This document shows, one piece after another, positions 49,820-58,842 of a stretch of DNA of 60,061 nucleotides (position 1 is its first letter; each line of letters begins with the position of its first letter). The notes below the pieces were generated by a model, which worked only from the letters and a program-made list of their open reading frames with translations, did not search any database and had not been told where the DNA came from. The position numbers were made by a program, and so were the translations under genes. Source of the stretch: Pseudomonadota bacterium (lineage in GTDB: Bacteria; Myxococcota_A; Polyangia; Polyangiales; Polyangiaceae); contig JAEWRL010000128.1 in NCBI GenBank assembly GCA_023398955.1, positions 1-60,061 of the forward strand. Direction: 5' to 3'.

Positions 49820-51793
49820 TCAGAGGTGGGCGAGGATGCGTTCCGCGACTTGGGGGCCCAGAAGACCCAGGCGCTCGGCGAGCAGCTCAGCCGGCGCGGA
49901 GCACGCGAAATCGTCGACTCCCACGGTAATGCCATCTAGCCCCACCTGGGCGCGCCAGAAGAGCGTATGTCCGGCCTCCACCGCCGCACGCCGCACCCCA
50001 GCCGGCAGGAGCGCCGCGCGATAGTCCTCGGGTTGGCGCTCGAAGAGCTCCCAGCAGGGAGCGGAGATCACGCGCACCGCGATGTGCCGCGATTCTGCCA
50101 AGATGCTTGCCGCCTCCAGGGCAACGGCGACCTCACTGCCCGTCGCGATGATGACGAGATCCGGGGCCTCCGCATTCCTTACTACATAGGCTCCGCGCAG
50201 CATGTCGGAGCCCTTGAACCCGCTCGGACGCTCCAGGGCAGGGACGGTTTGGCGCGTCGTCACGAGGACCGTGGGACCATCCTTGCGCTGAATGGCGTGC
50301 GCCCAGGCAGCGGCTGCCTCCAAGGCGTCCGCCGGGCGGAATACGTCCAGGTGTGGAATGGCGCGCAGTGAGCCGAGCTGCTCGAGAGGCTGGTGGGTTG
50401 GTCCGTCCTCTCCCACGAAGATGGAGTCGTGCGAGAAGACGTGAAGGACTCGAAGCTTCATGAGGGACGCGAGGCGCAGCGTCGGCCGCATGTAGTCGCT
50501 GAAGATGAGGAACGTGCTGCCGAACGGAATGAAGAAGCCTGACAGCGCCAGACCGTTGCAGATGGCGCCCATCGCGTGCTCGCGGATCCCGAAGTAGATG
50601 TTGCGCCCCTGGTAATCGGGAGGCATTGCCGGCTGTGCATCCTCGATCTTCGACTTCACGGAGGCGAAGAGATCCGCCGAGCCGCCGATCAGGGAAGGCA
50701 CCAGCGCCGCCGCCTTTTGGAGCAGCTTCGAGGTGGAGCTTCGCGTCGCATCCGCCTTGGCGGGAGCGGCGGCGACGAGCTGTTCCAGCAGGTCCTCCGG
50801 GACCCGCTGCTCGACGAGCTCTCCCCAGCACTGCCGCTGGCGGGGGGAGGCGTTCTCCAGGGCGCGCTGCCACTGGGCGTAAACTTCGCGATTCTGCGCT
50901 GCTCGGTCCGCGAAGAGCTGGCGAGCTTCCTGTGGGACATGAAAGCTTGGCTCTTCGGGCCAGTCCCGCGCGCGCTTGGTGGCGGCGGCTTCCGCGGCGC
51001 CCAGGGGGGCGCCGTGCACGGAGGCTTTGCCGGCCTTGTTCGGTGAGCCATAGCCGATTTGGGTGCGCGTGATGATGAGCGACGGCCGCCCGGCTTCCGC
51101 AACGGCCGCATCCAACGCCGCGCGGAACTCCTGGGGAGAGTGCCCGTCCACGCGTTGGGCGAACCAACCCATGGCCTCGAAACGCTTCGCCACGTCCTCG
51201 CGGAAGCTGAGGTTGGTGCCCCCGTCGATGGTGATCCCGTTGTCGTCGTAGATGACGACGAGGTTGCCCAGCTCCCACAACCCCGCGAGGCTGGCGGCTT
51301 CCGAGGAGATACCTTCCATGAGGTCCCCGTCCGACGCGATAGCGAAAACGCGATAGTCGACGAGGGTGGACCCGGGCTCGTTGACGCGGGCGCCCGCCAG
51401 CTTGGCGGCCATGGCCAAACCCACTGCATTGGCCAGCCCCTGTCCCAGCGGCCCGGTCGTCGTCTCCACACCGGGCGTGAGATGGAGCTCCGGGTGCCCT
51501 GGTGCCCGGGAGCCCCACTGGCGGAAGTTCTTGATGTCCTCGATGGGAAGGTCGTAGCCCGCCAGGTGCAGCAGGCCATAGAGAAGCATGGAAGCGTGCC
51601 CGCAGGAGAGCACGAAGCGATCGCGGTTTGGCCACGCTGGGTCCTGCGGATTATATCGGAGATGGCGCGTGAAGAGGTCGACCCCTGCACCGGCCAACCC
51701 CATCACGGCACCGGGGTGTCCGCTCTGGGACGCCTCGATGGCGTCCACCCCGAGAAACTGAACCGCTCGCACTGCTTGCTCGTAAGAGTCCAT
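49820..51793 (-). CDS. tkt: Transketolase
   Basis: 657 aa from ATG 51793; the open frame reaches 51880. A ThDP enzyme of the pentose phosphate pathway moving two-carbon units between xylulose-5-P, ribose-5-P and erythrose-4-P. Signatures: IEASQSGHPGAVMGLA, TTGPLGQGLANAVGLAMA, ThDP site SDGDLMEGISSEAASLAG with NLVVIYDDN, FGIREHAMGAICNGLALSG in the pyrimidine domain and FVGEDGPTHQPLEQL. Length is normal. It is convergent with the GPH symporter gene, so it fits the pentose theme although it is also a housekeeping gene. Confidence 0.95.
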   Translation of the reverse strand: MDSYEQAVRAVQFLGVDAIEASQSGHPGAVMGLAGAGVDLFTRHLRYNPQDPAWPNRDRFVLSCGHASMLLYGLLHLAGYDLPIEDIKNFRQWGSRAPGHPELHLTPGVETTTGPLGQGLANAVGLAMAAKLAGARVNEPGSTLVDYRVFAIASDGDLMEGISSEAASLAGLWELGNLVVIYDDNGITIDGGTNLSFREDVAKRFEAMGWFAQRVDGHSPQEFRAALDAAVAEAGRPSLIITRTQIGYGSPNKAGKASVHGAPLGAAEAAATKRARDWPEEPSFHVPQEARQLFADRAAQNREVYAQWQRALENASPRQRQCWGELVEQRVPEDLLEQLVAAAPAKADATRSSTSKLLQKAAALVPSLIGGSADLFASVKSKIEDAQPAMPPDYQGRNIYFGIREHAMGAICNGLALSGFFIPFGSTFLIFSDYMRPTLRLASLMKLRVLHVFSHDSIFVGEDGPTHQPLEQLGSLRAIPHLDVFRPADALEAAAAWAHAIQRKDGPTVLVTTRQTVPALERPSGFKGSDMLRGAYVVRNAEAPDLVIIATGSEVAVALEAASILAESRHIAVRVISAPCWELFERQPEDYRAALLPAGVRRAAVEAGHTLFWRAQVGLDGITVGVDDFACSAPAELLAERLGLLGPQVAERILAHL

Positions 51794-51945
51794 GGCTCCT
51801 CTGCTGGCGCGCCGCGGGCGCCCAATTCCGCCCCATCGGCCAGCGCGCCCTCCTTGCCACGCCCCCTCCGCCGATGTCATCGCATCCGTGGCCCGAAGCT
51901 ATCGTCTGTGGTGCATTCGGCGCACCGCGGCTGTCGTGGTGCCGA

Positions 51946-53844
51946 CTACGTGCCGTTCAGCCCGAAGGCCTCCCGGTACTCGGGGATCAGAGTGCCGTCC
52001 TCGCTCAGGATCATGAACCAGATCTGCCAGGGGATCTCGAGCTCATCGAAGACCCCAATGAGGTCGCCGTAGTAGCGCACCTTGTCCTCGAGCTGGCTCC
52101 TCGTCTCGTAGACACCGAACTCGTTGCAGATCACGGGTACGTCGTTCTCGACGGCCCATTGCTTGGCCTGGGCGATGCGGTTGTAGATGGCCTCGCGACT
52201 GCCGTCTCGGTAGTAGGTCCTGACTTGTCCCAGGATCCATGACTCCATCGCTTTGTTGAAGCCCAGCTCCGAGTAGTACTCGGACCACCTATCGGGGTCG
52301 TAGGGGTAGGGCAGGTCGTGGGTGCTGCCCATGTTGGCCCAGGATGCTCCTTGGTGCGTGAAAATGAACGGGTCGTAGAAGTGGAAGACGTAGATGACGT
52401 TGGGGTCCGAGAGGGGCTCGCGCTGGCTCAGGGGCGTGATGCCGTACCATTCCACGTCGCCGAAGAGGATGATCCGCTGCTCGTCGTGGACGCGGATGGC
52501 CGCGATCATGGCCTCGGCAATCTCCGTCCACTCCGCCTGCGTGGGGCCTTCGGCGGCTGCGGAGAGCTCGGGTTCATTGAGCAGCTCGAAGAAGAGGTCT
52601 TCCCGTTCGTTCTCCGCGAAGTGTTCTGCCACAAGGCCCCACAGGGCCACTGCCTGGCTGATGGAGTCCGGGTCGTCGAAATCGAACGAGTTGTCGTACT
52701 GGTGGTAGTCGATGGTGAGGGACAGACCATGCGCAGCCGTCCAGGCCTCGAAAGAGTCGAGGACCAGGAAGAGATCGTCACTCAACACGAGCTGCATGTC
52801 CTCGCCCGAGCCAGTCTGCTCCTCGATATAAAGATCCAGATCGATGGGCAGGCGCAGGCTGCGGAAGCCGGCGTCCGCGAGCGACTCGACGAACGACTCG
52901 TCGTAGTCGAAGGACTCGAAGCGGCCTTGCTCGAGCCAGTTGGTGATGTTGTAGCCGCGGCTCAGGTGCTCCATCGCCAGCGCTTGCAGGGGGTTTTCCA
53001 CCGCCACGCTTTCCATCTCGACCTGCTCTGGAGGTGCTGGGTCCCTCACCTCCATGTCCGGACCATCATTGGCGAGTTGGGCGATAACCTTCAGGTCGTC
53101 GATCTCGAGGCTGCCGGAGTCGCCGGTAGTACCCCGCAGGTGGAAGCTGATGGCTCCGACGTTGCTCGGATCGAATTCGACGGGGATCCCCCAGTTCTCC
53201 TGGACGAGATCCCTCAGTGGGATCTCGACGGTTTTCCAAGTCGATGAGGCCGTCATCGCCATCCCGTGCACGTCGTAGTCCGTCACGTCGTAGGTTTCGA
53301 CGCGCACGGTGTGAGCGAGGCCCCTGTAGGTGTAGGCGATCCCCCGATAGCCGCTGAGATCGAGGGGAGCCTCCTCGGACGCGAGCCATGCGCCGAATCC
53401 GACATAGGGGTCGTACTCGTAGCCTCCCTGATCGAAGGTCACCTCTGCCAACAGGGAGCGCTCCGACTCGTAGCCTTCACCGACCATGGAGATCTGCGAG
53501 GAGCCCTCCACGCCGATCTGGAGCGTGGAACCGCCCTCATTGGCGCTATCGGTGAAGGAGTACCAGCCACCGGGCACGATCAGGGGCTCGGCATCGCCGT
53601 CCTCGAAGTCGTCGACGAGCAGGTCGTCCGCCTCCCCGGAGTCGCCGGCTGCCCCTGCCGCGTTCGGGTCGCCCGCAGCACCACCGTTTCTCGCTCCGCC
53701 CGCTCCCCCCTCCCCGAGCCCCGTGTCTCCCGCGTCGCCGTCGTTTGGTCCGGGTTCCGAGCCGTCATCACAAGCGATAAGAGCGACCGCTGTCAGGAGG
53801 AGAGAAGCCGTGGAAGCCAGGGAGCGAAGGGCACGAAGGGTCAT
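51946..53844 (-). CDS. Lipoprotein GH5 glucanase/mannanase-type with CBM
   Basis: 632 aa from ATG 53844; the signal ends in AVALIAC. A Gly/Ala/Asp/Glu-rich spacer leads to a CBM-like beta-sandwich (about 75-280: LLVDDFEDGDAEPLIVPGGW, YRGIAYTYRG, SGSLEIDDLKVI), then the GH5 barrel: RGYNITNWLEQG, GFRSLRLPIDLDLY, LTIDYHQYDN, acid/base Glu in FELLNEPEL, VFHFYDPF and nucleophile Glu in VICNEFGVY. The residues right after the lipobox Cys are Asp-Asp, the E. coli inner-membrane retention signal; whether myxobacteria follow that rule is not known to me. Separate from the GH5 at 15011, with low visible similarity outside the motifs. It lies 152 bp upstream of the transketolase gene. Confidence 0.9.
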   Translation of the reverse strand: MTLRALRSLASTASLLLTAVALIACDDGSEPGPNDGDAGDTGLGEGGAGGARNGGAAGDPNAAGAAGDSGEADDLLVDDFEDGDAEPLIVPGGWYSFTDSANEGGSTLQIGVEGSSQISMVGEGYESERSLLAEVTFDQGGYEYDPYVGFGAWLASEEAPLDLSGYRGIAYTYRGLAHTVRVETYDVTDYDVHGMAMTASSTWKTVEIPLRDLVQENWGIPVEFDPSNVGAISFHLRGTTGDSGSLEIDDLKVIAQLANDGPDMEVRDPAPPEQVEMESVAVENPLQALAMEHLSRGYNITNWLEQGRFESFDYDESFVESLADAGFRSLRLPIDLDLYIEEQTGSGEDMQLVLSDDLFLVLDSFEAWTAAHGLSLTIDYHQYDNSFDFDDPDSISQAVALWGLVAEHFAENEREDLFFELLNEPELSAAAEGPTQAEWTEIAEAMIAAIRVHDEQRIILFGDVEWYGITPLSQREPLSDPNVIYVFHFYDPFIFTHQGASWANMGSTHDLPYPYDPDRWSEYYSELGFNKAMESWILGQVRTYYRDGSREAIYNRIAQAKQWAVENDVPVICNEFGVYETRSQLEDKVRYYGDLIGVFDELEIPWQIWFMILSEDGTLIPEYREAFGLNGT

Positions 53845-54104
53845 CGACGTTACTCGTTGGTTCAGGGGTCGAGTGGACTCTGGAGGGCGCATGCCGCTGA
53901 GAGCCGGGAACGGAAGCGCCTGCCAGTGATTGGGTTCTACGCCTCCTACGGGCTGAGCGGAAGCCTGGGCCAGTGTTTCGCGCCGGTGGCGCGCCGGCCG
54001 AGGTCGAGCCGCGAACCAGGAGTGTTGTGCGCAAAGGGCAGGGTTCCTGCCCAAGACGCCACCATTCTCTCGCACAGCAGTCCCTCCCCGTGTAGACCGC
54101 CAAG

Positions 54105-54986
54105 GTGCCCCGCTCGACTGGACCCGGCGTCATGCTCCTCGGTTTCCTCTTGCTCGGGTGTATGCCGGTCCTCGTCAAGCTGGCTCCCCAGCGCGGGCTC
54201 CATGCGGCGGATGTCGTACTTTGGCGCTTCCTGATAGGCTGCTTCCTCGTTGCCATCACGGTGGCGCTCACCCGAGCCCGCTTGCGCACCGAACAGCTCG
54301 GCATGTTGCTGTTGCGAGGCGTCCTTGGCGCAGTCGCCGTCCAGCTCTACTTCGCCTCCATCCAGCTCGCCGGGGCGGGTCTAGGGACGCTGCTCAACTA
54401 CACGTACCCCGTGTGGGCCAACGCCATCGCGGCGCTCGTCGGCCATCGTGCGCCGCGGGGCTTCTGGCCCCTCCTCGGCGTTGCGATAGCGGGGGTCGTC
54501 CTAGTGGTCGACCCCGTGTTCTCCAGCGTCGGGCTGGGGGAGATCCTGGGGCTCGCCTCGGCTGTAGTGGCTGGAGGCGCCGTGCTCACTATCAAGAAGC
54601 TTCGCGAGACGGATGGCGAGCTCGCCATTCTATTGAGCTTCAGCGCTCTCGGAGCCCTGCTGGCCCTGCCCACGGCTCTCGTGACTGGCTTCGCAGGCCG
54701 TGCCGACCGTCTCACCAGTGATGGCCTGGCATGGCTGCTGCTGATCGGTGTGGGGGTGCTCTCTTACTTTGGGCAGCTGCTCTTCACTCGCGGCTACAAG
54801 GACACTTCCATCGAGCTTGGCACGGTGCTCTCCCTGACGGTCCCCGTCGTCGCTTCCCTGACGGGCTTCCTCTTCGCAAACGAAACCCTGTCGGTAGGCT
54901 ACTTCGTCGGGGGAGGGATGATCCTCCTGGCCTGTGCTCTGCTCGGGCGTCAGAGCTCGCGGCGCGAGCGCCCGGGCGTCCGCTGA
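54105..54986 (+). CDS. DMT-superfamily (EamA) transporter
   Basis: 293 aa with a GTG start. Ten hydrophobic helices in two EamA repeats: VLWRFLIGCFLVAITVAL, AVQLYFASIQLAGAGLGTLL, NYTYPVWANAIAALV in the first and GVLSYFGQLLFTRGYKDTSI, ELGTVLSLTVPVVASLTGFL in the second. It is a more canonical EamA protein than the one at 27462. Exports or imports small metabolites; substrate unknown. Divergent from the GH5 gene. Confidence 0.9.
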   Translation: MPRSTGPGVMLLGFLLLGCMPVLVKLAPQRGLHAADVVLWRFLIGCFLVAITVALTRARLRTEQLGMLLLRGVLGAVAVQLYFASIQLAGAGLGTLLNYTYPVWANAIAALVGHRAPRGFWPLLGVAIAGVVLVVDPVFSSVGLGEILGLASAVVAGGAVLTIKKLRETDGELAILLSFSALGALLALPTALVTGFAGRADRLTSDGLAWLLLIGVGVLSYFGQLLFTRGYKDTSIELGTVLSLTVPVVASLTGFLFANETLSVGYFVGGGMILLACALLGRQSSRRERPGVR

Positions 54987-55017
54987 GCCAGCCAGGGGCC
55001 AAGATTCATTGTCGGAG

Positions 55018-55374
55018 TTACGCTCCTTCTGCTGACTTCAGGAAGACCTCGTGCACCTCGAGCACGCTGGGTCCCGAGAACATCTCGCGCGGTGCCCGGT
55101 TCTTGTGCGCTTCGGCGAAGGCGGGGCTCTTCGTCCACGCCTCGAAGTCCTCCATGCTGCGCCACCATGTCTTCACCTCGTAATAGCCTTCCCGGTCCGG
55201 ATCTGGCACGAAGCCCCCTGCCTCGTGGTCGAAACGAACCGGGCGCGGCCGGTGCACCTCGTTGCGGATGAAGCCCGGCGCGCTGTCGACGAGATGGGCC
55301 CGATTGCGGAAGCGATCCTCAAAGTCAGCCTCGTGACCCATGGCTACGGGGATACGATTCGTCACGACGATCAT
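55018..55374 (-). CDS. IsdG/HmoA-like antibiotic-biosynthesis-type monooxygenase
   Basis: 118 aa, a ferredoxin-like fold family typical in length. Signatures: MIVVTNRIPVAMGHEADFE with a conserved Asn, FRNRAHLVDSAPGFI, and WWRSMEDFEAWTKSPAFAEAH, the last matching the W-x-S-x-E-D-F-x-x-W-x-x-S-x-x-F-x-x-A-H pattern of heme-degrading monooxygenases. It may cleave heme to release iron, or act on a quinone. No heme transport genes are next to it. Tail to tail with the EamA gene. Confidence 0.82.
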   Translation of the reverse strand: MIVVTNRIPVAMGHEADFEDRFRNRAHLVDSAPGFIRNEVHRPRPVRFDHEAGGFVPDPDREGYYEVKTWWRSMEDFEAWTKSPAFAEAHKNRAPREMFSGPSVLEVHEVFLKSAEGA

Positions 55375-55488
55375 GGCAGATTACCTAACCCGGCGGAGCC
55401 GGAAGCAAAGAGGATGCAGGCGATCAGCGGTCGGCAGTCAGCAGTCAGGCGAACGGGGGCTTGGCGGCGCTGGGGAGGGGTCCTCTGT

Positions 55489-56253
55489 TCAAGCGCCGTA
55501 CTTCACGCCACAGCCGTAGGCCTTGGTCGTGGGCACGCTCACGGGCTTGCCCTGGGAGAGCTCGTCAAGGGCCTGATTGGCGTAGTTCACGAGCTTGCCG
55601 CCCCGGGGTGACTTGCCCTCGCCATCGGGAGAGTTGTCGATGGCGCCTGAGTAGCGGAGCACCCCTTCGGCGTCGATGACGAAAAGATGTGGCGTGTTCG
55701 TCGCGCCGTAGGCTTTCCCGACGCTGCCGCTCTCGTCCCTCAGCACGGGGTAATCGATGCCCCACTCCCGCGCTTTCGCCCTGTTCTCGTCGACGTCGTG
55801 CCCCTGCTTGCCCGCCGCACCGGAGTTGATCGCCAACCAAACGACATTGCCTCCTTCAGCGTGCTTCTTGGCAAGCCCTTTGAGCGATCCGGCGGTGTGC
55901 GAGAGGCGAACGAAGGGACACCCCGGATTGAACCACTCGAGGACAACGACCTTGCCCTTGAAGTCGCTCAGCTTCACCTCGTTGTTCTCCAGGTCCTTCA
56001 GGGCAAACTGCGGTGCTGGCTGCCCCACCGCGGCGCGTCGCGAGGCTTGCGTGCTTGGCGCCTGGAGCACCTGCTCCGCCTGCCGGACGGTGGCCTTCAC
56101 CTTCGCCTCAGCCCTTGCAGTCTCGTCCTGCGGCAGTGCTGGCGACGCCTCTCCGGGACGTACTGCCGGATCCTCCGTCTCGCAGCTGGCTGTCCCCAGG
56201 ACGGCACAAAGGGCGGTCAAGCCGAGAACGGCGGTCCACGTTTGGCGTTTCAT
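55489..56253 (-). CDS. Lipoprotein redoxin (AhpC/TSA-like thioredoxin fold)
   Basis: 254 aa. The signal ends in VLGTASC, then an Ala/Glu-rich helix and the thioredoxin-fold domain: VGQPAPQFALKDLENNEVKL, VVLEWFNPGCPFVRLSH, GIDYPVLRDESGSVGKAYG, TNTPHLFVIDAEG. The active site is W-F-N-P-G-C-P-F, with a single Cys and no second Cys of the CxxC type; another Cys occurs near the C-terminus (YGCGVKY) and may be the resolving residue. Similar proteins are annotated as redoxin-domain or peroxiredoxin-like. Envelope-located, probably peroxide or thiol handling. Confidence 0.85.
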   Translation of the reverse strand: MKRQTWTAVLGLTALCAVLGTASCETEDPAVRPGEASPALPQDETARAEAKVKATVRQAEQVLQAPSTQASRRAAVGQPAPQFALKDLENNEVKLSDFKGKVVVLEWFNPGCPFVRLSHTAGSLKGLAKKHAEGGNVVWLAINSGAAGKQGHDVDENRAKAREWGIDYPVLRDESGSVGKAYGATNTPHLFVIDAEGVLRYSGAIDNSPDGEGKSPRGGKLVNYANQALDELSQGKPVSVPTTKAYGCGVKYGA

Positions 56254-56674
56254 GTCGCGTGCGTATGTGGTCGGTGAGTCGCGGCGTCAACGTGACGGGG
56301 CTTGGGCGTTCCCCGGCCTCGACCGAGAGAGCCCATGCCCGGTGAAAGGCGTGAACACGTTCCACGAGGCGATCGGCGGGAGCGCTCGCCCCCGGCGCGG
56401 AGGTGATGCCTGAGTCTGAGGGAGCTACCGACCAGCGAGTCAGGTTCAGCGGCCCATGCGACGTGTTGGCCGTGGGAGAAGGTGGTTGCGCCCCCTCGGA
56501 GCCGTCGTGAGCAGGGCGAGGCCGGGTCGCGGTGACTGCCCCTCGTCTCTGCTCCGCGTTCGGCCATACTGTATGTTTGGCCCGTCGCGGCCTCGCCTCG
56601 AAATCCCGCCGGCCATGTGGAAGACTACCAGCTTCCCGGCATGACAGGCCGGTCTAGCTTCAGCGAGTTTGACT

Positions 56675-58648
56675 ATGCGTCCCTACTTCTTCCTTACTCG
56701 GTATTCGGTTCTCATTTTTTCCTGCTGCGCTTTGGCGGCCAGTTGCTCCGCGGGGGGTGGCGCCGAAGGACCAGCGAACAACGGAGGCAACGGCTCCTCG
56801 AACACGGCGGGGGCCGGCTCCCAGCCGGATGGGGACGGCACCGGAGGCCTCATGGACTTCGACTTCGATGAGGATGCTCTGCCGACCCCCGGTTGCGGCA
56901 ACGGCGAGCTCACCGAGGACGAAGCTTGCGACGACGGAAACAAGGAGGGCGGGGACGGCTGCGCAGCCGACTGCCGCTCCCAGGAGCCAGGCTGGTCCTG
57001 CGCAACGTCGGGGCAGCCGTGCATCCGCATCGCCCGCTGTGGGGATGCGTTCGTGGCCTTCCCGGAGCTCTGCGACGACGGCAATACCACGCCTGGCGAC
57101 GGCTGCTCCGCCACGTGCAAGGTCGAGATTGGCTACAAGTGTGACAACTCCGTGAGCCCCAGCGCGTGCACGACGACCGTCTGCGGCGACGGCGTCCAGG
57201 AAGGCGCGGAGAGCTGCGAGGACGACGACGCCGTCCCCTTCGACGGCTGCTCGGCGCTTTGCCAGGCAGAGCCGAACTGTGGAGACGGGGCCTGCACGTC
57301 CGAGTGCGGCGACGGCCTCGTCTTGGGCGAGGAGTGCGACGATGGGAACAACAACGACGGTGATGGCTGCTCGGCGGACTGCCGCAGCGAGCCGGGCTAC
57401 GAATGCAGCGTGCCTCAACCCTCGGGCTTCATGACGGTCCCGGCCGTCTATCGTGACTTCCGTCAGGACCATCAGGACTTCCAGCCCAGCGTGACGGGTA
57501 GCTACGTGCCGGCTTTCGGCATGGTAGAGGCCACCCTCGACGCCGATGGCAAGCCCGCCTACCTCGCTGTTGCTGGTGGACACGTCGGCAGTGCCCAGAG
57601 CTTCTCCCAGTGGTACCGCGACGTGCCCGGCACCAACAGCACGACGGTCTCCACCCTCACCCTCTGGGACCTCGGCGACGGACGCTTCGTGAACCGCTAC
57701 GGCGCGAACGGCGAGCAGTTCCAGGACATCTCCGAGCCCTCCACCTGCTGGTGCGGCAGCGCAACCCAGCCTGACTACGACGCCGACGGGAACCCCATTC
57801 CATGCACCTACTGCCCCTTCGACGCGGATCCCACGACGCCCCAGTGCAGCGAGCCCAACACGACGGACTGCTCGCCTGGCGGCAGGTGCGCTGACTACTT
57901 CGAGTGCGTCGAGGTGGATGGCGTGTTCCACGGCCTCATCATCGAAGGCGCGTACGATGGCAATCCGGTGTTCTTCCCCGTGGACGGCGACCCCTTCACC
58001 CCGAATGCCGAGCGCACGGCGGCTGCCATCGCCACCTACTATGGCGGCAACTGGGCCGAGGAGGCGGGCTCACCGCTCCACAACTTCCACTTCACCAGCG
58101 AGATCCGTTATTGGTTCCAGTACACGGCCGGAAAGACCTACGTCCTCGACTTCACCGGTGACGACGACGTCTGGGTGTTCATCAACAACCGGCTCGCAGT
58201 GGACATTGGCGGCATCCACACGGCGGTCAACGGCTATCTCACCATCAATGAGTCGGGCGTGGCCAATGTGACTTATGGTGTGACCGAGGGCACCGCGGTG
58301 ATCCCGCCGCAAACCGTCGACCTGGGTTTGCAGGACGGCAACGTCTACGAGATTGCGGTCTTCCACGCCGAGCGGCAGACAAATGCCTCCACCTTCCAGC
58401 TGACGCTGCAAGGCTTCGCGACCGCGCGCAGCGAATGTACCCCTGTCTGCGGCGATGGCATCGTCAGCCTCGGCGAGGAATGCGACGACGGCGTGAACGA
58501 CGGTGGCTACGGCGAGTGCGGCATCGGCTGCACCCTGGGCTCCTTCTGCGGAGACGGCGTCGTCGACGAGAACGAGGAGTGCGACGACGGCAACAACATC
58601 GACGGCGACGGTTGCGGCAGCGGTTGCCGTAACATCGTCGTGTACTGA
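56675..58648 (+). CDS. Lipoprotein with DUF4215 Cys-rich repeats flanking a fibro-slime (PA14-like) domain
   Basis: 657 aa from ATG 56675. The signal ends in CALAASC. About five DUF4215-type repeats (CGNGELTEDEACDDGN, CGDAFVAFPELCDDGNTTPGDGC, and similar, partly quoted) occupy residues about 70-245 and two more close the protein after residue 590. Between them is a fibro-slime domain of PA14 type with HNFHFTSEIRYWFQY and FTGDDDVWVFINNRLAVDIG followed by IGGIHTAVNGY. The acidic loops of DUF4215 repeats resemble Ca2+ sites. Such proteins are common on myxobacterial and other surfaces, where the PA14 fold binds carbohydrates or mediates adhesion. Role here: likely adhesin to polysaccharide. Confidence 0.88.
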   Translation: MRPYFFLTRYSVLIFSCCALAASCSAGGGAEGPANNGGNGSSNTAGAGSQPDGDGTGGLMDFDFDEDALPTPGCGNGELTEDEACDDGNKEGGDGCAADCRSQEPGWSCATSGQPCIRIARCGDAFVAFPELCDDGNTTPGDGCSATCKVEIGYKCDNSVSPSACTTTVCGDGVQEGAESCEDDDAVPFDGCSALCQAEPNCGDGACTSECGDGLVLGEECDDGNNNDGDGCSADCRSEPGYECSVPQPSGFMTVPAVYRDFRQDHQDFQPSVTGSYVPAFGMVEATLDADGKPAYLAVAGGHVGSAQSFSQWYRDVPGTNSTTVSTLTLWDLGDGRFVNRYGANGEQFQDISEPSTCWCGSATQPDYDADGNPIPCTYCPFDADPTTPQCSEPNTTDCSPGGRCADYFECVEVDGVFHGLIIEGAYDGNPVFFPVDGDPFTPNAERTAAAIATYYGGNWAEEAGSPLHNFHFTSEIRYWFQYTAGKTYVLDFTGDDDVWVFINNRLAVDIGGIHTAVNGYLTINESGVANVTYGVTEGTAVIPPQTVDLGLQDGNVYEIAVFHAERQTNASTFQLTLQGFATARSECTPVCGDGIVSLGEECDDGVNDGGYGECGIGCTLGSFCGDGVVDENEECDDGNNIDGDGCGSGCRNIVVY

Positions 58649-58685
58649 CGAGGCTCAGCGGCTGCCGCGCGTCGTCCTGCAGGGA

Positions 58686-58703
58686 CCCGGGCGGCAGCCC
58701 GGG
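58686..58703. terminator. Hairpin terminator after the DUF4215 gene
   Basis: CCCGGGC-GGCA-GCCCGGG: perfect 7-bp stem with a 4-nt loop, 38 bp after the stop at 58648. No T-run. Confidence 0.5.
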
Positions 58704-58842
58704 AGGGAGCGCCCCCGGCGCGGCTGTCGGCCCAGCGCGGCCCGAGAAGCTTCGGGGCACCCCCTCCGTCGTCGACTCGGGCCCCGATGGTCCGAGCAGA
58801 GTCGCTTGCTCACGGAAGTGCGCCAGTCCACGCTCCCGGCCC

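Noticed and set aside
56660..57931. 423-codon minus-strand open frame opposite the DUF4215 protein
   Set aside because: Mirror of acidic Cys-rich repeats on the other strand; no independent evidence of coding.
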